A DNA stretch of 64,000 nucleotides from Ehretia macrophylla (lineage: Eukaryota > Streptophyta > Magnoliopsida > Boraginales > Ehretiaceae), in contig CM075771.1 in assembly GCA_037974665.1 (NCBI GenBank), forward strand, positions 16,713,425-16,777,424, written 5' to 3'. The position numbers and the translations under genes were made by a program. The notes beneath the pieces were generated by a model. That model was given only the letters and a program-made list of their open reading frames with translations. It made no database searches and was not told the DNA's origin. Shown piece by piece: positions 1 to 13,170 of this stretch. How positions within the stretch are numbered: the first letter of the stretch is position 1; each line of letters starts with the position of its first letter.

Positions 1-296
1 CCTTACGGATCAAGAGTTATGGGCACCGGAACGACGGAGACCTGGTCCTAAGCCTCACGCCCTCGGTTTGCAGCCCCAGCCTCTACTTGAGGCGAAGTTG
101 TCTTCCCCAAGGTGCCGTGGGATTCGGTAATAGAAATGTGATGGATTCGGTTGTCGTCCTTTACGCGGCTCACGACGTCCGGTCCTGGATAGAAAAACAT
201 CGCAAAAGCAAAAAAGTATCCCAAAATTGATGAAAATGTTCAATTTTGGGGTCCAAAAATAGCGACAGTCGAGCATGCTTTCTTCACCGGTCGTAG

Positions 297-311
297 AGCT
301 CTCGGAGAGCT
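297..311. repeat. Satellite palindrome AGCTCTC-N-GAGAGCT (representative copy)
   Basis: A perfect 7-bp inverted repeat around one central base. It recurs in most monomers in all three satellite blocks. The central base is usually G or A, so the commonest variation (CG to CA) leaves both arms intact. Copies that lose it do so by arm mutation or deletion, for example near 55720. Confidence 0.85.
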
Positions 312-1068
312 TTCTAACGGTATGTTGTGCGCTGCGTAACGCCATACAGATCAAAAGTTATGGGCACCGGAGCGACAGAGACCTGGTCCCAAGCCCCACG
401 CCCTCGATATGCGCGCCCAGCCTCTATGTTAGGCAAAGTTGTCTTGCCAAAGGTGCCATGGGATTCGGTAATAGAAATGTGATGAATTAGGTTGTCGTCC
501 TTTCTGCGGCTCACAACGTATGATCCAGGATGAAAAAATAGTGGAAAAGAAGAAAAGTGTCCCAAAAATGATTAAAACGTTTGATTTTAGGCTCCTAAAA
601 TAGGCACAGCCGAGCAGGTTTGCTGCCCCCAATGTAGAGCTCTCATAAAGCTTTCCAACGGTATGCTGTGCACCGCGTAACTCCTTACGGATCAAAAGTT
701 ATGGGTACCGGAGCGACGGAGACTTGGTCCCAAGCCCCACGCCCTTGGTTTGGGCGCCCAGCCTCTACGTGAGGTGAATTTTTCTTGCCCTAGGTACCGT
801 GGGATTCGGTAATAGAAATGTGGTGGATTAGGTTGTCGTCCTTTTCGCGGCTCACGACGTACTATCCGGGACGAAATAACAGCGCAAAAGAATATCAGTG
901 TCCCAAAACTGATAAAAACATTCAATTTTGAGTCCGAAAATAGGGGCAGCCGAGCGTGCTTGCTTCCCCGGTCGTAGAGCTCTCGGAGTGCTTTCCAACG
1001 GTATGCTGTGCACCGCGTAATTCCTTACGAATCAAAAGTTATGGGCACAGGAGCGATGGAGACCTGGT

Positions 1069-1103
1069 CCCTACGCCCTACGCCCTATGCCCTACGCCCT
1101 CGG
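1069..1103 (+). repeat. 7-bp micro-expansion inside one monomer
   Basis: Five consecutive 7-bp units: CCCTACG, CCCTACG, CCCTATG, CCCTACG, CCCTCGG. The usual monomer has the equivalent of three units here, so this monomer (1032-1386) is 355 bp, 14 bp longer than its neighbours. Replication slippage is the simplest explanation. The units resemble the plant telomere repeat CCCTAAA only by chance. Confidence 0.8.
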
Positions 1104-4100
1104 TTTGCGGGCCCAACCTTTAAGTTAGGCGAAGTTGTCTTGCCAAAGATGTCATGGGATTTGGTAGTAGAAATGTGAGGGATTAGGTTGTCGTCCTTTT
1201 CGCGGCTCACGATGTACGGTCCGTGATGAAAATATAGTACAAACGAAGAAAAGTATCACAAAATTGATAAAAACGTTTGATTTTTGGCTCTGAAAACAAG
1301 CGCAGTCGAGCAGGCTTGCTACCCCTGTCATAGACTCTCGGAGAGCTTTCCAACGGTATGCTGTGCGTCGCGTAACTCCTTATGGATAAAAAGTTATAGG
1401 CACCGGAGCAACGGAGACCTGGTCCCAAGTCCCATGCCCTCGGTTTGTGGGCCCAGGCTCTATGTTAGGCGAAGTTGTCTTGCCAAAGGTGCCGTGGGAT
1501 TCGATAATAGAAATATGATGGATTAGGTTGTCGTCCTTTCCGCGGTTGGCGACATACGATTTGGGATGAAAAAACAGCACCAAAGAAGAAAAGTGTCACA
1601 AAACTGATGAAAACGTTCGATTTTGGGCTCCGAAAATAGGCGCAGCTAAGCAGGCTTGCTACCCCCGTCGTAGCGGTCTCGGAGAGCTTTCCAACAGTAA
1701 GCTGTGTGCCGCGTAACTCGTTACGGATCAAAAGTTATGGTCACCTGAGCGACGGAGACCTGGTCCCAAGTCCTACGCCCTCGGATTGCGGGCGCAGCCT
1801 CTACTTGAGGCGAAGTTGTCTTGCCTAAGGTTCCGTGGGATTCGGTAATAGAAATGTGATGGATTAGTTTGTCGTCCTTTTTTAGGCTCACGACGTACGT
1901 TCCGAGACGAGAAAATAGCGTAGAAGAAGAAAAGTGTCCCGAAACTGATGAAAATGTTCTATTTTGGGGTTCGAAAACAGGCGCAGTCGAGCGGGCTTGT
2001 TTTCCCGATCGCAGAGCTCTCGGAGAGCTTTCCAACGGTATGCTGTGCACCGTGTAACTCCATACAGATCAAAAGGTATAGGCACCAGAGCGACGGAGAC
2101 CTTGTCCCAAGCCCCATGCCTTCGGTTTGCGGGCCCAGCCTCTACGTGAAGCGAAGTTGTCTTGCACAAGGTGTCGTGGGATTCAATAAAAGAAATGTGA
2201 TGGATTAGGTTGTCATCCATTTCGCGGCTCGCGACATACGATTCGGGACGGAAAACTTTGCAAAAGAATAAAAGGGTCCGAAAACTGATGAAAACATTTG
2301 ATTTTGGGCTCCCAAAACAGGCGCAGTCGAGTAGGCTTGCTGCCCTCGTCGTAGAGTTCTCAGAGAGCTTTCCAACAGTATGTTGTGCCACGCGTAACTC
2401 CTTACGAATCATAAGTTATGGGCACGGGAGCGACGGAGACCTTGTCCCAAGCCCCACGCCCTCGGTTTGCAGGCCCAGCCTCTACGTGAAGCGAAGATAT
2501 CTTGCCCAAGGTGCCGTAGGAATCAGTAATAGAGTGATGGATTATGTTGTCGTCCTTTTCGCGGCTCACGACATACGATTAGGGATAGAAAAACAGCGCA
2601 AAAGAAGAAAAGTGTCTCGAAACTGATGAAAATGTTCGATTTTGGGTTTCAAAAATAGGCGCAGTAAAGCAGGCTTGCTGGCACCATCGTAGAGCCCTCA
2701 AAGAGCTTTCCAAAGGTATGCTGTGCGCCGCGTAACTCCTTACGACTCAAAAGTTATGGGCAACGGAGGAATGGAGACCTGGTCTCAAACCCCACGCCGT
2801 CGGTTTGCGGGTCCAGTCTCTAAGTGAGGCGAAGTTGTTTTTTCCATAGGTGTCGTGGGATTCGGTAATATAAATGTGAAGGATTAGGTTGTCGTCCTTT
2901 TTGCGGCTCACGACGTACGATCCGGGATGAAAAAACAGCGCAAAAGAAGAAAAGTGAACCGAAACTAATGAAAATATTCGATTTTGGGATCCTGAAAAAG
3001 GTACAGCTGAGCAGGCTTGTTGCCCCCGTTGTAGAGCTCTCAGAGTGCATTCCAACGGTACGCTGTGCGCCGCGTAACTCGGTACAGATCAAAAGTTATG
3101 GGCACCGGAGCGACGGAGACCTAGTCCCAAACCCCACGCCCTCGGTATGCGGGCCCTGCCTCTACGTTAGGCGAAGTTGTGTTGCCAAAGGTCCCGTGGG
3201 ATTCGGTAATAGAAATGTGATGGATTAGGATGTCGTCATTTTTGCGGCTCACGACGTACGATCCGGGACGAAAAAATAGAGCAATAGAAGAAAAGTGTCA
3301 CGAAACTGATGAAAACGTTCGATTTTGGGCTACGAAAATAGGCGCAGTCGAGCAGGCTTGCTGCCCTTGTTATAGAGCTCTCAGAAAGCTTTCCAATGGT
3401 ATGCTATGCACCGCGTAACTCTTTACGGGTCAAAAGTTATGGGCACCGGAAAGACGGAGACCTGGTCCCAAGCCCCACGCCCTCGGTTTACGAGCCCAGC
3501 CTATACGTCAAGCGAAGATATCTTGCCCAAAGTGTCATGGGAATCGGTAATAGAAATTTGATGGATTACGTTGTTGTCCTTTTCGGGGCTCACGACGTAC
3601 GATCCGGGACGAAAAAACTGGGCAAAAGAAGAAAAATGTTCTGAAACTGATGAAAATGTTCAAATTTGGACTCCGAAAACAAGTGCAGCCGAGCAGATTT
3701 ACTGCCCCAGTCGTAGAGCTCTTAGAGAGCTTTCCAACGGTATGTTGTGCGCCGCGTAACTCCTTACGGATCAAAAGTTATGGGCACCGGAGCAACGGAG
3801 ACATGGTCCTAAGCCCCACACCCTCGATTTGCGGGCCCAGCCTCTACGTGAAGCGAAGATGTCTTGCCTAAGGTGCCATGGGATTCGGTAATAGAAGTGG
3901 GATGAATTAGGTTGTCGTCCTTTTCACGGCTCACGACGTACGATCCGAGACGAAAAAATAGCGCAAAAGGAGAAAAGTATCTCGAAACTGATGAAAACGT
4001 TTGATTTTGGGATCCAAAAATAGGCACAGCAGAGAAGGCGAGCTGCCCCCATCGTAGAGCTCTCGGAGAGCTTTCCAACGGTATGCTGTGCGCTGCGTAA

Positions 4101-6154
4101 CTCTTTACGGATCAAAAGTTATGAGCACCGGAACGACAGATACCTGGTCCCAAGCCCCACGCCCTCGATTTGCGGTCCCAGCCTCTACGTGAAGCAAGTA
4201 TTCTTGCCCAAGGTGCCGTGGGATTCGATAATAGAAATGTGACGGATTAAGTTGTCGTCCTTTTTTAGGCTCATGACATACGATCCTGGACAGAAAAACA
4301 TAGCAAAAGAAGAAAAGTGTCCCAAAATTGATGAAAACGTTCAATTTCGGGCTCCGAAAATAGGCGCAGCCGAGCAAGCTTGCTACCCCGTCGTAGAGCT
4401 CTCAGAGAGCTTCACACCGGTATGCTGTGTGCCACGTAACTCCTTACGAATCAAAAGTTATGGGCACCGGAGTGACGGAGACCTGGTCCCAAGCCCCACG
4501 CCCTCAGTTTGTGGGCCCAACCTCTACGTGAAGCGAAGTTGTCTTGCCCAAGGTGTCGTGGGATTCAGTAATAGAAGTGTGATAGATTAGGTTGTCGTCC
4601 ATTTCGAGGCTCACGACGTACGATCTGGGATGGAAAAACAACGTAAAAGAAGAAAAGTGTGTAGAAACTTATGAAAATGTTTCATTTTGGGTTTCAAAAA
4701 TAGGCGCAGCTGAGCAGGCTTGCTGCCCCGTCGTAGAGCTCTCAGAGAGCTATCCAACAGTATGTTGTGTGCCGCGTAACTCCTGACGAATCAAAAGTTA
4801 TAGGCACCGGAGCAACGAAGACTAGGTCCCAAGCCCCGCACCCTCGGTTTGCGGGCCCAGCCTCTACGTGAAGCGAAGATATCTTGCCCAAGGTGCCATG
4901 CGAATCGGTAATAGAAATGTGATGGATTAGGTTGTCGTCCTTTTCGCGGCTCACGACGTACGATTCAGGACGGAAAAATAGTGCAAAAGAAGAAAAGTGT
5001 CCCGAAACTGATGAAAATGTCAGATTTTGGGTTTCGAAAACATGCTCAGCCGAGCAGGCTTGCTACCCCCGTCGTAGAGCTCTAAGAGAGCTTTCCAACG
5101 GTATGATGTGCGCCGCGTAACTCCTTACGAATCAAAAGTTATAGGCATCGTGGCAACGAAGACCTGGTCCGAAGCCCCACGCCCACAGTTTGCGGGCCCA
5201 GCCTCTACATGAAGTGAAGATATCTTGCCCAAGGTGCAGTGGGATTCGGTATTAGAAATGTGATGGATTAGGTTCTCGTCTTTTTTGCCGTTCACGATGC
5301 ACGATTTGGGTCGAAAAAATAGCACAAAAGAAGAAAAGTGTCCCGAAACTAATGAAAACGTTTGGTTTTGGGCTCCTAAAACATGTACAGTCGAGTAGGC
5401 TTGCTGCCCCCGTCGTAGAGCTCTTAAAGGGCTTTCTAACAGTATGCTGTGCGCCGCGTAACTCCCAACATTTCAAAAGTTATAGGCACCGGAGCGACGG
5501 AGACCTGGTCCCAAGCCCCACTCCCTCGGTTTGTGGTCCCTGTCTCTACGTGAGTCGAAGTTGTCTTGCCAAAGGTGGCATGGGATTCGGCAATAGAAAT
5601 GTAATGGATTAGGTTGTCGTCCTTTTCGCGGCTCACGACGTACGATCTAGGACGAAAAAACAGCGCAAAAGTAGAAAAGTATCCAGAAACTGATGAAAAC
5701 ATTCGATTTTGGTCTCTGAAAATAGGGTCAGCCGAGCTGCCGAGCTGCCAACGTCATAGAGCTCTCGGAGAGCTTTCCAACGGTATGTTGTGCGGCTCGT
5801 AACTCCTTACGGATCAAAAGTTATGGGCACTGGAGCGACGGAGACCTGGTCCCAAGCCCCACGACCTCGGTTTGCAGGCCTAGCCTCTACGTGAGGTGTA
5901 GTTGCCTTGCCCAAGGTGCTGTGGTATTCAGTAATAGAAATGTTAAGGATTAGGTTGTCATCCTTTTCGTGGCTCACGACGTACGATCTGGGATGGAAAA
6001 ACAGTGCAAAAGAATAAAAGTGTTCCAAAACTAATGAAAACATTCAATTTTGGCCTCCTAAAATAGGCGCAGCCGAACAGGCTTGCTGTCACCGTCGTAC
6101 AACTCTAGGAGAGCTTTTCAACAGTATGTTGTGCGCCGTGTAACTCCTTACGGA

Positions 6155-6432
6155 TCAAAAGTTATGGGCAATGGAGCGACGGAGACTTGGTCCTAAGCCC
6201 CACGCCCTCGGTTTGCGAGCCCAGCCTCTACGTGAAGTGAAGTTATCTTGCCCAAGGTGCTGTGGGATTCGGAAATAGAAATATGATGGATTAGGTTGTC
6301 GTCCTTTTTACAGCTCACGACGTAGATTCGGGACGGAAAAACAGCTGCAGCCGAGCAGGCTTACTACCCTTGTCGTAGAGCTCTCAGAGAGCTTTCCAAC
6401 GGTATGCTGTGAATCGCGTAACTCCTTACGAA
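6155..6432 (+). repeat. Satellite monomer with 63-bp internal deletion
   Basis: The anchor-to-anchor distance is 278 bp instead of 341. The sequence passes from the GGGACGGAAAAACAG region directly to CTGCAGCCGAGCAGG, losing the purine-rich segment and the TTCGATTTTGGG segment. The flanking monomers are normal. Confidence 0.85.
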
Positions 6433-9400
6433 TCAAAAGTTATAGGCACTGGAGCAACGGAGACCTGGTCCTAAGCCCCATGCCCTCGGTTTACGATCCC
6501 AGCCTCTACGTGAAGCGAAGAAATCTTGCCTAATGTGTCGTGGGAATTAGTAATAGAAATGGGATGGATTAGGTTGTCGTCCTTTTCGCGTCTCATGAAG
6601 TACAATTCGAGACGGAAAAAAAAGCGCAAAAGAAGAAAAGTGTATAGAAACTGATGAAAATGTTAAATTTTGGGTTTCGAAAATAGGCAGAGCCGAGCAA
6701 TCTTGCTGCCCCCATCGTAGAACTCTCAGAGAGCTTTCCAACGGTATGTTGTGCACCGTGTAACTCATTATGGATCAAAAGTTATGGGCACCGAAGCGAC
6801 GGAGACCTGGTCCCAAGCCTCACGCCCTCGGTTTGCGGGCCCAGCCTCTACGTGAGGCGAAGTTGTCTTGCCTTAGGTACCGACGGATTCAATAATAGAA
6901 ATGTGATGGATTAGGTTGTCATCCTTTTCGCGGCTTGCGACGTACGATCCGGGGTGGAAAAATAGCGCAAAAGAATAAAAGTGTCCCGAAACTGATGAAA
7001 ACGTTTGATTTTGGGTGCCAAAAATAAGCGCAGACAAGCAGGCTTACTACCCTATCGTAGAGCTCTCAGAGAGCTTTCCAAGGGTATGCTGAGCGCCACG
7101 TAACTCCTTACAGATCAAAAGTTATGGCCACCAGAGCGACGGAGACTTGGTCCCAAGCCCCACGCCCTCGGTTTAGGGCCCAGCCTCTACGTGAGGCGAA
7201 ATTTCCTTGCCCAAGGTGCCATGGGATTCGGTAATAGAAATGTGATGGATTAGGTTGTCGTTCTTTTCGCAGCTCACGACGTACGATCTGGGATGAAAAA
7301 ATAGCTCAAAAGAATAAAAATATCCCAAAACTGATGAAAACATTCAATTTTGTATCCAAAAACAGGCGTAGCCAAGCAGGCCTGCTGCCTCCTTCGTTGA
7401 GCTCTCGGAGAGTTTTCTAACGGTATGCTGTGCGCCGTGTAACTCCTTACGGATCAAAAGTTATAGGCACATGAGCGACGAAGACCTGGTCACAAGCCCC
7501 ACGCCCTCAGTTTGCGGGCCTAGCCACTACATGAAGCGAAGTTGTCTTGCCCAAGGTGTCGTGGGATTCAGTAATAGAAATGTTATGGATTAGGTTGTCA
7601 TCCTTTTCACGGCTCACGACGTACGATCCAGGACGAAAAAATAGCGTAAAAGAAGAAAAGTGTTCCAAAACTGATAAAAACGTTCAATTTTGGGATCCGA
7701 AAATGGGTGCAACCGAGCAGTCTTGCTACCCCTATCATAAAGCTCTCGGAGAGCTTTTCAACGGTATGCTGTGCGCCGCGTAACTCGTTACGAATCAAAA
7801 GTTATGGGCACCGGAGCAACAGAGACTTGTTCCCAAGCCCCACGCCCTCGGTTTGCAGGCCTAGCCTCTACGTGAGGCGAAGTTGTCTTGCCCTAGGTGC
7901 CGTGGGATTCGATAATAGAAATGTGATGGATTCGGTTGTCATCTTTTTTGCGGCTCACGACGTACAATCAGGGACAGAAAAATAGCGCAAAAGAAGAAAA
8001 TTGTCCAGAAAGAGATGAAAACGTTTGATTTTGGCCTCCGAAAATAGGCGCAGCCGAGCAGGCTTGCTTCCCCCGTCGTAGAGCTCTTAGAGAGCTTTAC
8101 AACGTTATACTGTGCACCGTGTAACTCCTTACGGATCAAAGTTATAGGCATTGGAGCGATGGAAACCTGATCCCAAGTCCCACGACCTCGATTTGCGGGC
8201 CCAGCCTCTACATGAGGCTAAGTTGTCTTGCCCTAGGTTCCATGGGATTCGGTAATAGAAATGTGATGGATTAGGTTGTCGTCCTTTTCGCTGCTCACGA
8301 CCTACGATCTGGGACGAAAAAACAGCGCAAAAGAAGAAAAGTGTCTCCAAATTGATGAAAACGATCAATTTTGGGATCTGAAAATGGGCGTAGCCGAGCA
8401 AGTTTGCTACCCCTGTCGTAGAGCTCTCGGAGAGCTTTCCAACGGTATGATGTGCTCCGTGTAACACCTTACGGATCAAAGGTTATGGGCACCTCAGCAA
8501 CGGAGACCTAGTCCCAAGCCCCACTCCCTCGGTTTGCAGGCCCAGCCTCTACAATAGGCGAAGTTGTCTTGCCAAAAATGTCGTGGGATTCGGTAATAGA
8601 AATGTGATGGATTAGATTGTCGTCCTTTTCGCGGCTCACAACATACGATCTGGGACGGAAAAATAACACAATAGAAGAAAAGTGTCCCAAAACTGATGAA
8701 AACGTTTGATTTTGGGCTCCGAAAATAGGCGTACCCGAGTAGGCTTGCTTCCCGCATCGTATAGCTCTTGGAGAGATTTCCAACGGCATGCTGTAAGCCA
8801 CGTAACTCCTTACAGAGCAAAAGTTATGGGCGCCGGAACGCTGGAGACCTGGTCCCACGCCCCGCGCCCTCGGTTTGCTGGCCCATGCTCTAGGTGAGGT
8901 GATGTTGTCTTGCCAAATATGCTGTGGGATTCGGTAATAGAAATGTGATGGATTAGGTTGTCATCCTTTTCACGGCTCATGACGTACGATTCAGGAAGGA
9001 AAAACAGCGCAAAAGAAGAAAAGTGTCCCGTAAAAGTTGAATACTTTTGATTTTGGGCTCCTAGAATAGGAGCTTCCGAGTAGGTTTGCTGCACCCATCG
9101 TAGAGCTCTCAAAGAGCTTTCCAACGGTATGCTGTATGCCGCATAACTCCTTACGAATCAAAAGTTATGGACACCGGAGCAACGGAGACCTAGTCCCGTG
9201 CCCCACGCCCTCGATTTCTGGGCCCAGCATCTACGTGAAGTGAAGTTGTCTTGCCCTAGGTGTCATGTGATTCGGTAATAGAAATGTGATGGATTAGGTT
9301 GTCGTCCCTTTCGCGGCTCACGACATTCGATCCAGGATGGAAAAACAGCGCAAAAAAGAAAAGTGTCCAGAAACTTATGAAAATTTTCAATTTTGGGGTC

Positions 9401-11439
9401 CAAAAATAGGTGCAGCCGAGTAGGCTTGCTGCCCCCGTTGTAGAGCTCTAGGAGAGCTTTCTAACAGTATGTTGTGCGCTGCGTAACTCTTTACGAATCA
9501 AAAGTTATGGGCACTGGAGTGACGGAGACTTGTCCCAAGCCCCATACCCTCGGTTTGCAGGCCCAGCCTCTATGTGAAGCAAAGTTGTCTAGCCAAAGGT
9601 GCTGTGGGATTCGGTAATAAAAATGTGATGGATTAGGTTGTCGTTCTTTTCGCGGCACACGACATACGATCCGGGACGAAAAGATAGTGCAAAAGAAGAA
9701 AAGTGTTCCGAAACTAATGAAAATGTTCGATTTTGGGGTCCGGAAACAGGCGCAGCCGAGCAAGCTACTACCCCCATCGTAGGGCTCTCGAAGAGCTTTC
9801 CAATGGTATGTTGTGCGCCGCGTAACTCATTATAAATCAAAAGTTATGGGCACCGGAGCAACAGAGACCTGGTCCTAAGCCCCACGCCCTCAATTTGCGG
9901 GCCTAGCCTCTACGTGAGGCAAAGTTATCTTGACCTAGGTGGCATGGGATTCGGTAAGAGAAATGTGATGGATTAGGCTGTCGTGATTTTTGCAGCTCAC
10001 GACGCACGATTTGGGACAGAAAAATAGCACAAAAGAAGAAAAGGGTCCAGAAACTGATGAAAACATTCAATTTTGAACTCCAAAAATAGGCGCAGTCGAG
10101 CATGCTCGCTGCCTCCATCGTAGAGCTCTCAGAGAGCTTTCTAACGGTATGCTGTGCGCCACATAACTTCTTACGGATCAAAAGTTATGGGCACCGGAGC
10201 GACGGAGACCTGGTCCAAAGCCCCATGCCCTCGGTTTGAGGGCGCAGGCTCTACGTGATGCGAAGTTGTCTTGCCCTAGGTGCCATGGGATTCGGTAATA
10301 GAAATGTGATGGATTAGGTTGTCGTCTTTTTAGCGGCTCACGACGTACGATCTGGGAAGAAAGCATAGCGTAAAAGAAGAAAAATGTTCCGAAACTGAGG
10401 AAAACGTTGGATTTTGGGATTCTAAAAAAGGCGTAACGGAGCAGGCTTGCTACCCCAGTCGCAGAGCTCTAAGAGTGCTTTCCAACAGTATGATGTGCTC
10501 CGCATAACTCCTTACGGATCAAAAGTTATGGGAACCTCAGCGACGGAGACCTAGTCCTAAGCCCCACGCCCTCGGTTTGCCAGCCCAGCCTCTATGATAG
10601 GCGAAGTTGTCTTGCCAAAGATCCCATGGGATTCGGTAATAGAAATGTTATAGATTAGGTTGTCATCCTTTCCGCGGCTCATGACGTACGATCCGGGACG
10701 AAAAAACAGCAAAGAAGAAGAAAAGTATCCTGAAACTGATGAAAACATTCGATTTTGGGCTCCGAAAATAGGGGCAGCCGAGCAGGCTTGCTGCTACCAT
10801 TGTATAGCTCTCGGAGAACTTTCCAACAGCAAGCTGTGCGCCGCGTAACTCCTTACAGATCAAAAGTTATATGCACCGAAACGACGGAGACATGGTCCCA
10901 AGCCCCACGCCATCGGTTTGCTGGCCCACCCTCTACATGAGGCGAAGTTGGCTTGCCCAAGATGCTGCGGCATTTGGTAATGGAAGTATGATGAATTAGG
11001 TTGTCGTCCTTTTCGTGGCTCACGATGTACGTTACAGGATGAAAAAATAGCGCATAAGAAGAAAAGTATCCCGAAACTGATAAAAATGTTCGATTTTGGG
11101 CTCCAAAAATAGACGCAGCCGAGTAGGCTTGCAACGCCGGTCGTAGAGCTCTCGGAGAGTTTTCCAACGGAATGCTTTGCGCCGCGTCACTCCTTACGAA
11201 TTAAAAGTTATGGGCACCGGAGCGACGGAGACCTAGTCACAAGCCCTACGCCCTCGGTTTGCGGGCCTAGCCTCTGTGTGAAGCGAAGTTATCTTGCCCA
11301 AGGTACCGTAGGATTCGGTAATAGAAATGTGATGGATTAGGTTGTCATCCTTTTTGCGGCTCACGATGTACGATCCGGGTTAGAAAAACAGCACAAATGA
11401 AGAAAATTATCCCGAAACAGATAAAAACATTGGATTTTG

Positions 11440-13170
11440 GGCACCAAAAACAGGTGTAGCCGAGCAGACATACTGCCCCTGTCGTAGGGCTCCCGGAGCG
11501 CTTTCCAACAGCATGTTGTACGCCGCATACCTCTTTACGGATCAAAAGTTATGGGCATTGGAGCGGCAGAGACCTGGTCCCAAGCGCCACGCCCTCGGTT
11601 TGCGGGCCCAGCGTCTACGTGAGGCAAACTTGTCTTGCCCAAGGTACAGTGGGATTCGTTAATTGAAATGTGATGGATTAGGTTGTCGTCCTTTTCGCGG
11701 CTCACGACGTACGATCCGGGATGAAAACAAAGCGCAAAAGAAGAAAAGAGTCTCGAAACTGATGAAAACGTTTGATTTTGGGCAAGGTAAATTGGCGCAG
11801 CTTAGCAGGCTTTCTGCCCTCGTCGTAGAGCTCTCGGAGAGCTTTCCAACGGTATGATGTGTGCCGCATAACTCCTTACGGATCAAAAGTTATGGTCGCC
11901 GGAGCGACGGAGACTTGGTCCCAAGCCCCACGCCCTCGGTTTGCGGGCCCAACCTCTACGTGAGGCGAAGTTGTCTTGCCCAAGGTGTCGTGGGATTTGG
12001 GAATAGAAATGTGATGGATTAGGTTTTCGTCATTTTCGCGGCTCACGACGTACAATCCGGGACAGAAAAACAGCGCAAAAGAATAAAAGTGTCCCAAAAC
12101 TGATAAAAATATTCACTTTAGGGCTCCAAAAATAGGCGCAGCCGAGCAGGCTAGATGTCCCCGTCGAACAGCTCTCAGAGAGCTTTCCAACAGTATGCTG
12201 TGCACCGTGTAACTCTTTACGGATCTAAAGTTATGGGCACCGGAGTGACGGAGACTTGGTCACAAGCCCCACGCCCTCGGTTTGTGGGCCCAGCCTCTAC
12301 GTGATGCGAAGTTGTCTTGCCCAAGGTGTTGTGGGATTTAGTAATAGAAATGTGATGGATTAGGTTGTCATCCTTTTCGCGGCTCACAACATACAATTCG
12401 GGACAGAAAAATAGCGCAAAAGAAGAAAAGTATCTCGAAACTGATGAAAACGTTCGATTTTGGGCTAGGTAAATTGGCGTAACAGAGCAGGCCTTTTTGC
12501 CCCCGTCGTAGAACTCTCGGAGTGCTTTCCAACGGTATGCAGTGCGCTGCGTAACTCGTTACGAATCAAAAGTTATGGGCACCGGAGCAACAGAGACCTG
12601 GTCTCAAGCACCACGCCCTCGGTTTGCGGGCCTAGCCTCTACGTGAGGCGAAGTTGTCTTGCCCAAGGTACTGTGGGATTCGGTAATAGAAATGTGATAG
12701 ATTAGGTTAGCGTCCTTTTCGCGGCTCACGACATACGATCCAGGATGGAACAACAGTGCAAAAGAAGAAAAGTGTCCCGAAACTGATGAAAATGTTCAAT
12801 TTTGGGATCTGAAAATAGGCACAGCCAAGCAGCCTTGTTGCCCTCGTCATAGAGCTCTTGGAGAGCTTTCCAACGGTATGCTGTGCCCTGCGTAACTCTT
12901 TATAAATCAAAAGTTATGGGCCCCGGAGCGACGGATACCTGGTCACAAGCCCCACGCCCTCGGTTTGCGGGCCCAGCCTCTACGCGAAGTGAATATGTCT
13001 TGCCCAATGTGCAGTGGGATTCAATAATAGAAATGGGATGGATTAGGTTATCGACGTTTTCGCGGCTCACGACGTACGATCTGTGACGGAAAAACAGCGC
13101 AAAAGAAGAAAAGTGTCCCGTAACTGATAAAAATGTTCGATTTTGGGCTGGGTAAATTGGCACAGCATAG
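11440..13170 (+). repeat. Local dimeric (two-monomer) periodicity in the satellite
   Basis: A diagnostic variant replaces the usual GGCTCCGAAAATAGGC with a GGTAAATTGGC-type sequence. It appears at 11781 (GGCAAGGTAAATTGG), 12463 (GGCTAGGTAAATTGG) and 13146 (GGCTGGGTAAATTGG), 682 and 683 bp apart, exactly two monomers. The intervening monomers have the normal form. This is the signature of a short higher-order repeat spread by amplification of a dimer. Confidence 0.7.

Noticed and set aside
1069..1103. Interstitial telomere repeat (CCCTAAA-like)
   Set aside because: The units are CCCTACG or CCCTATG, derived from the local GCCCCACGCCCTCGG sequence by slippage. No CCCTAAA run is present.
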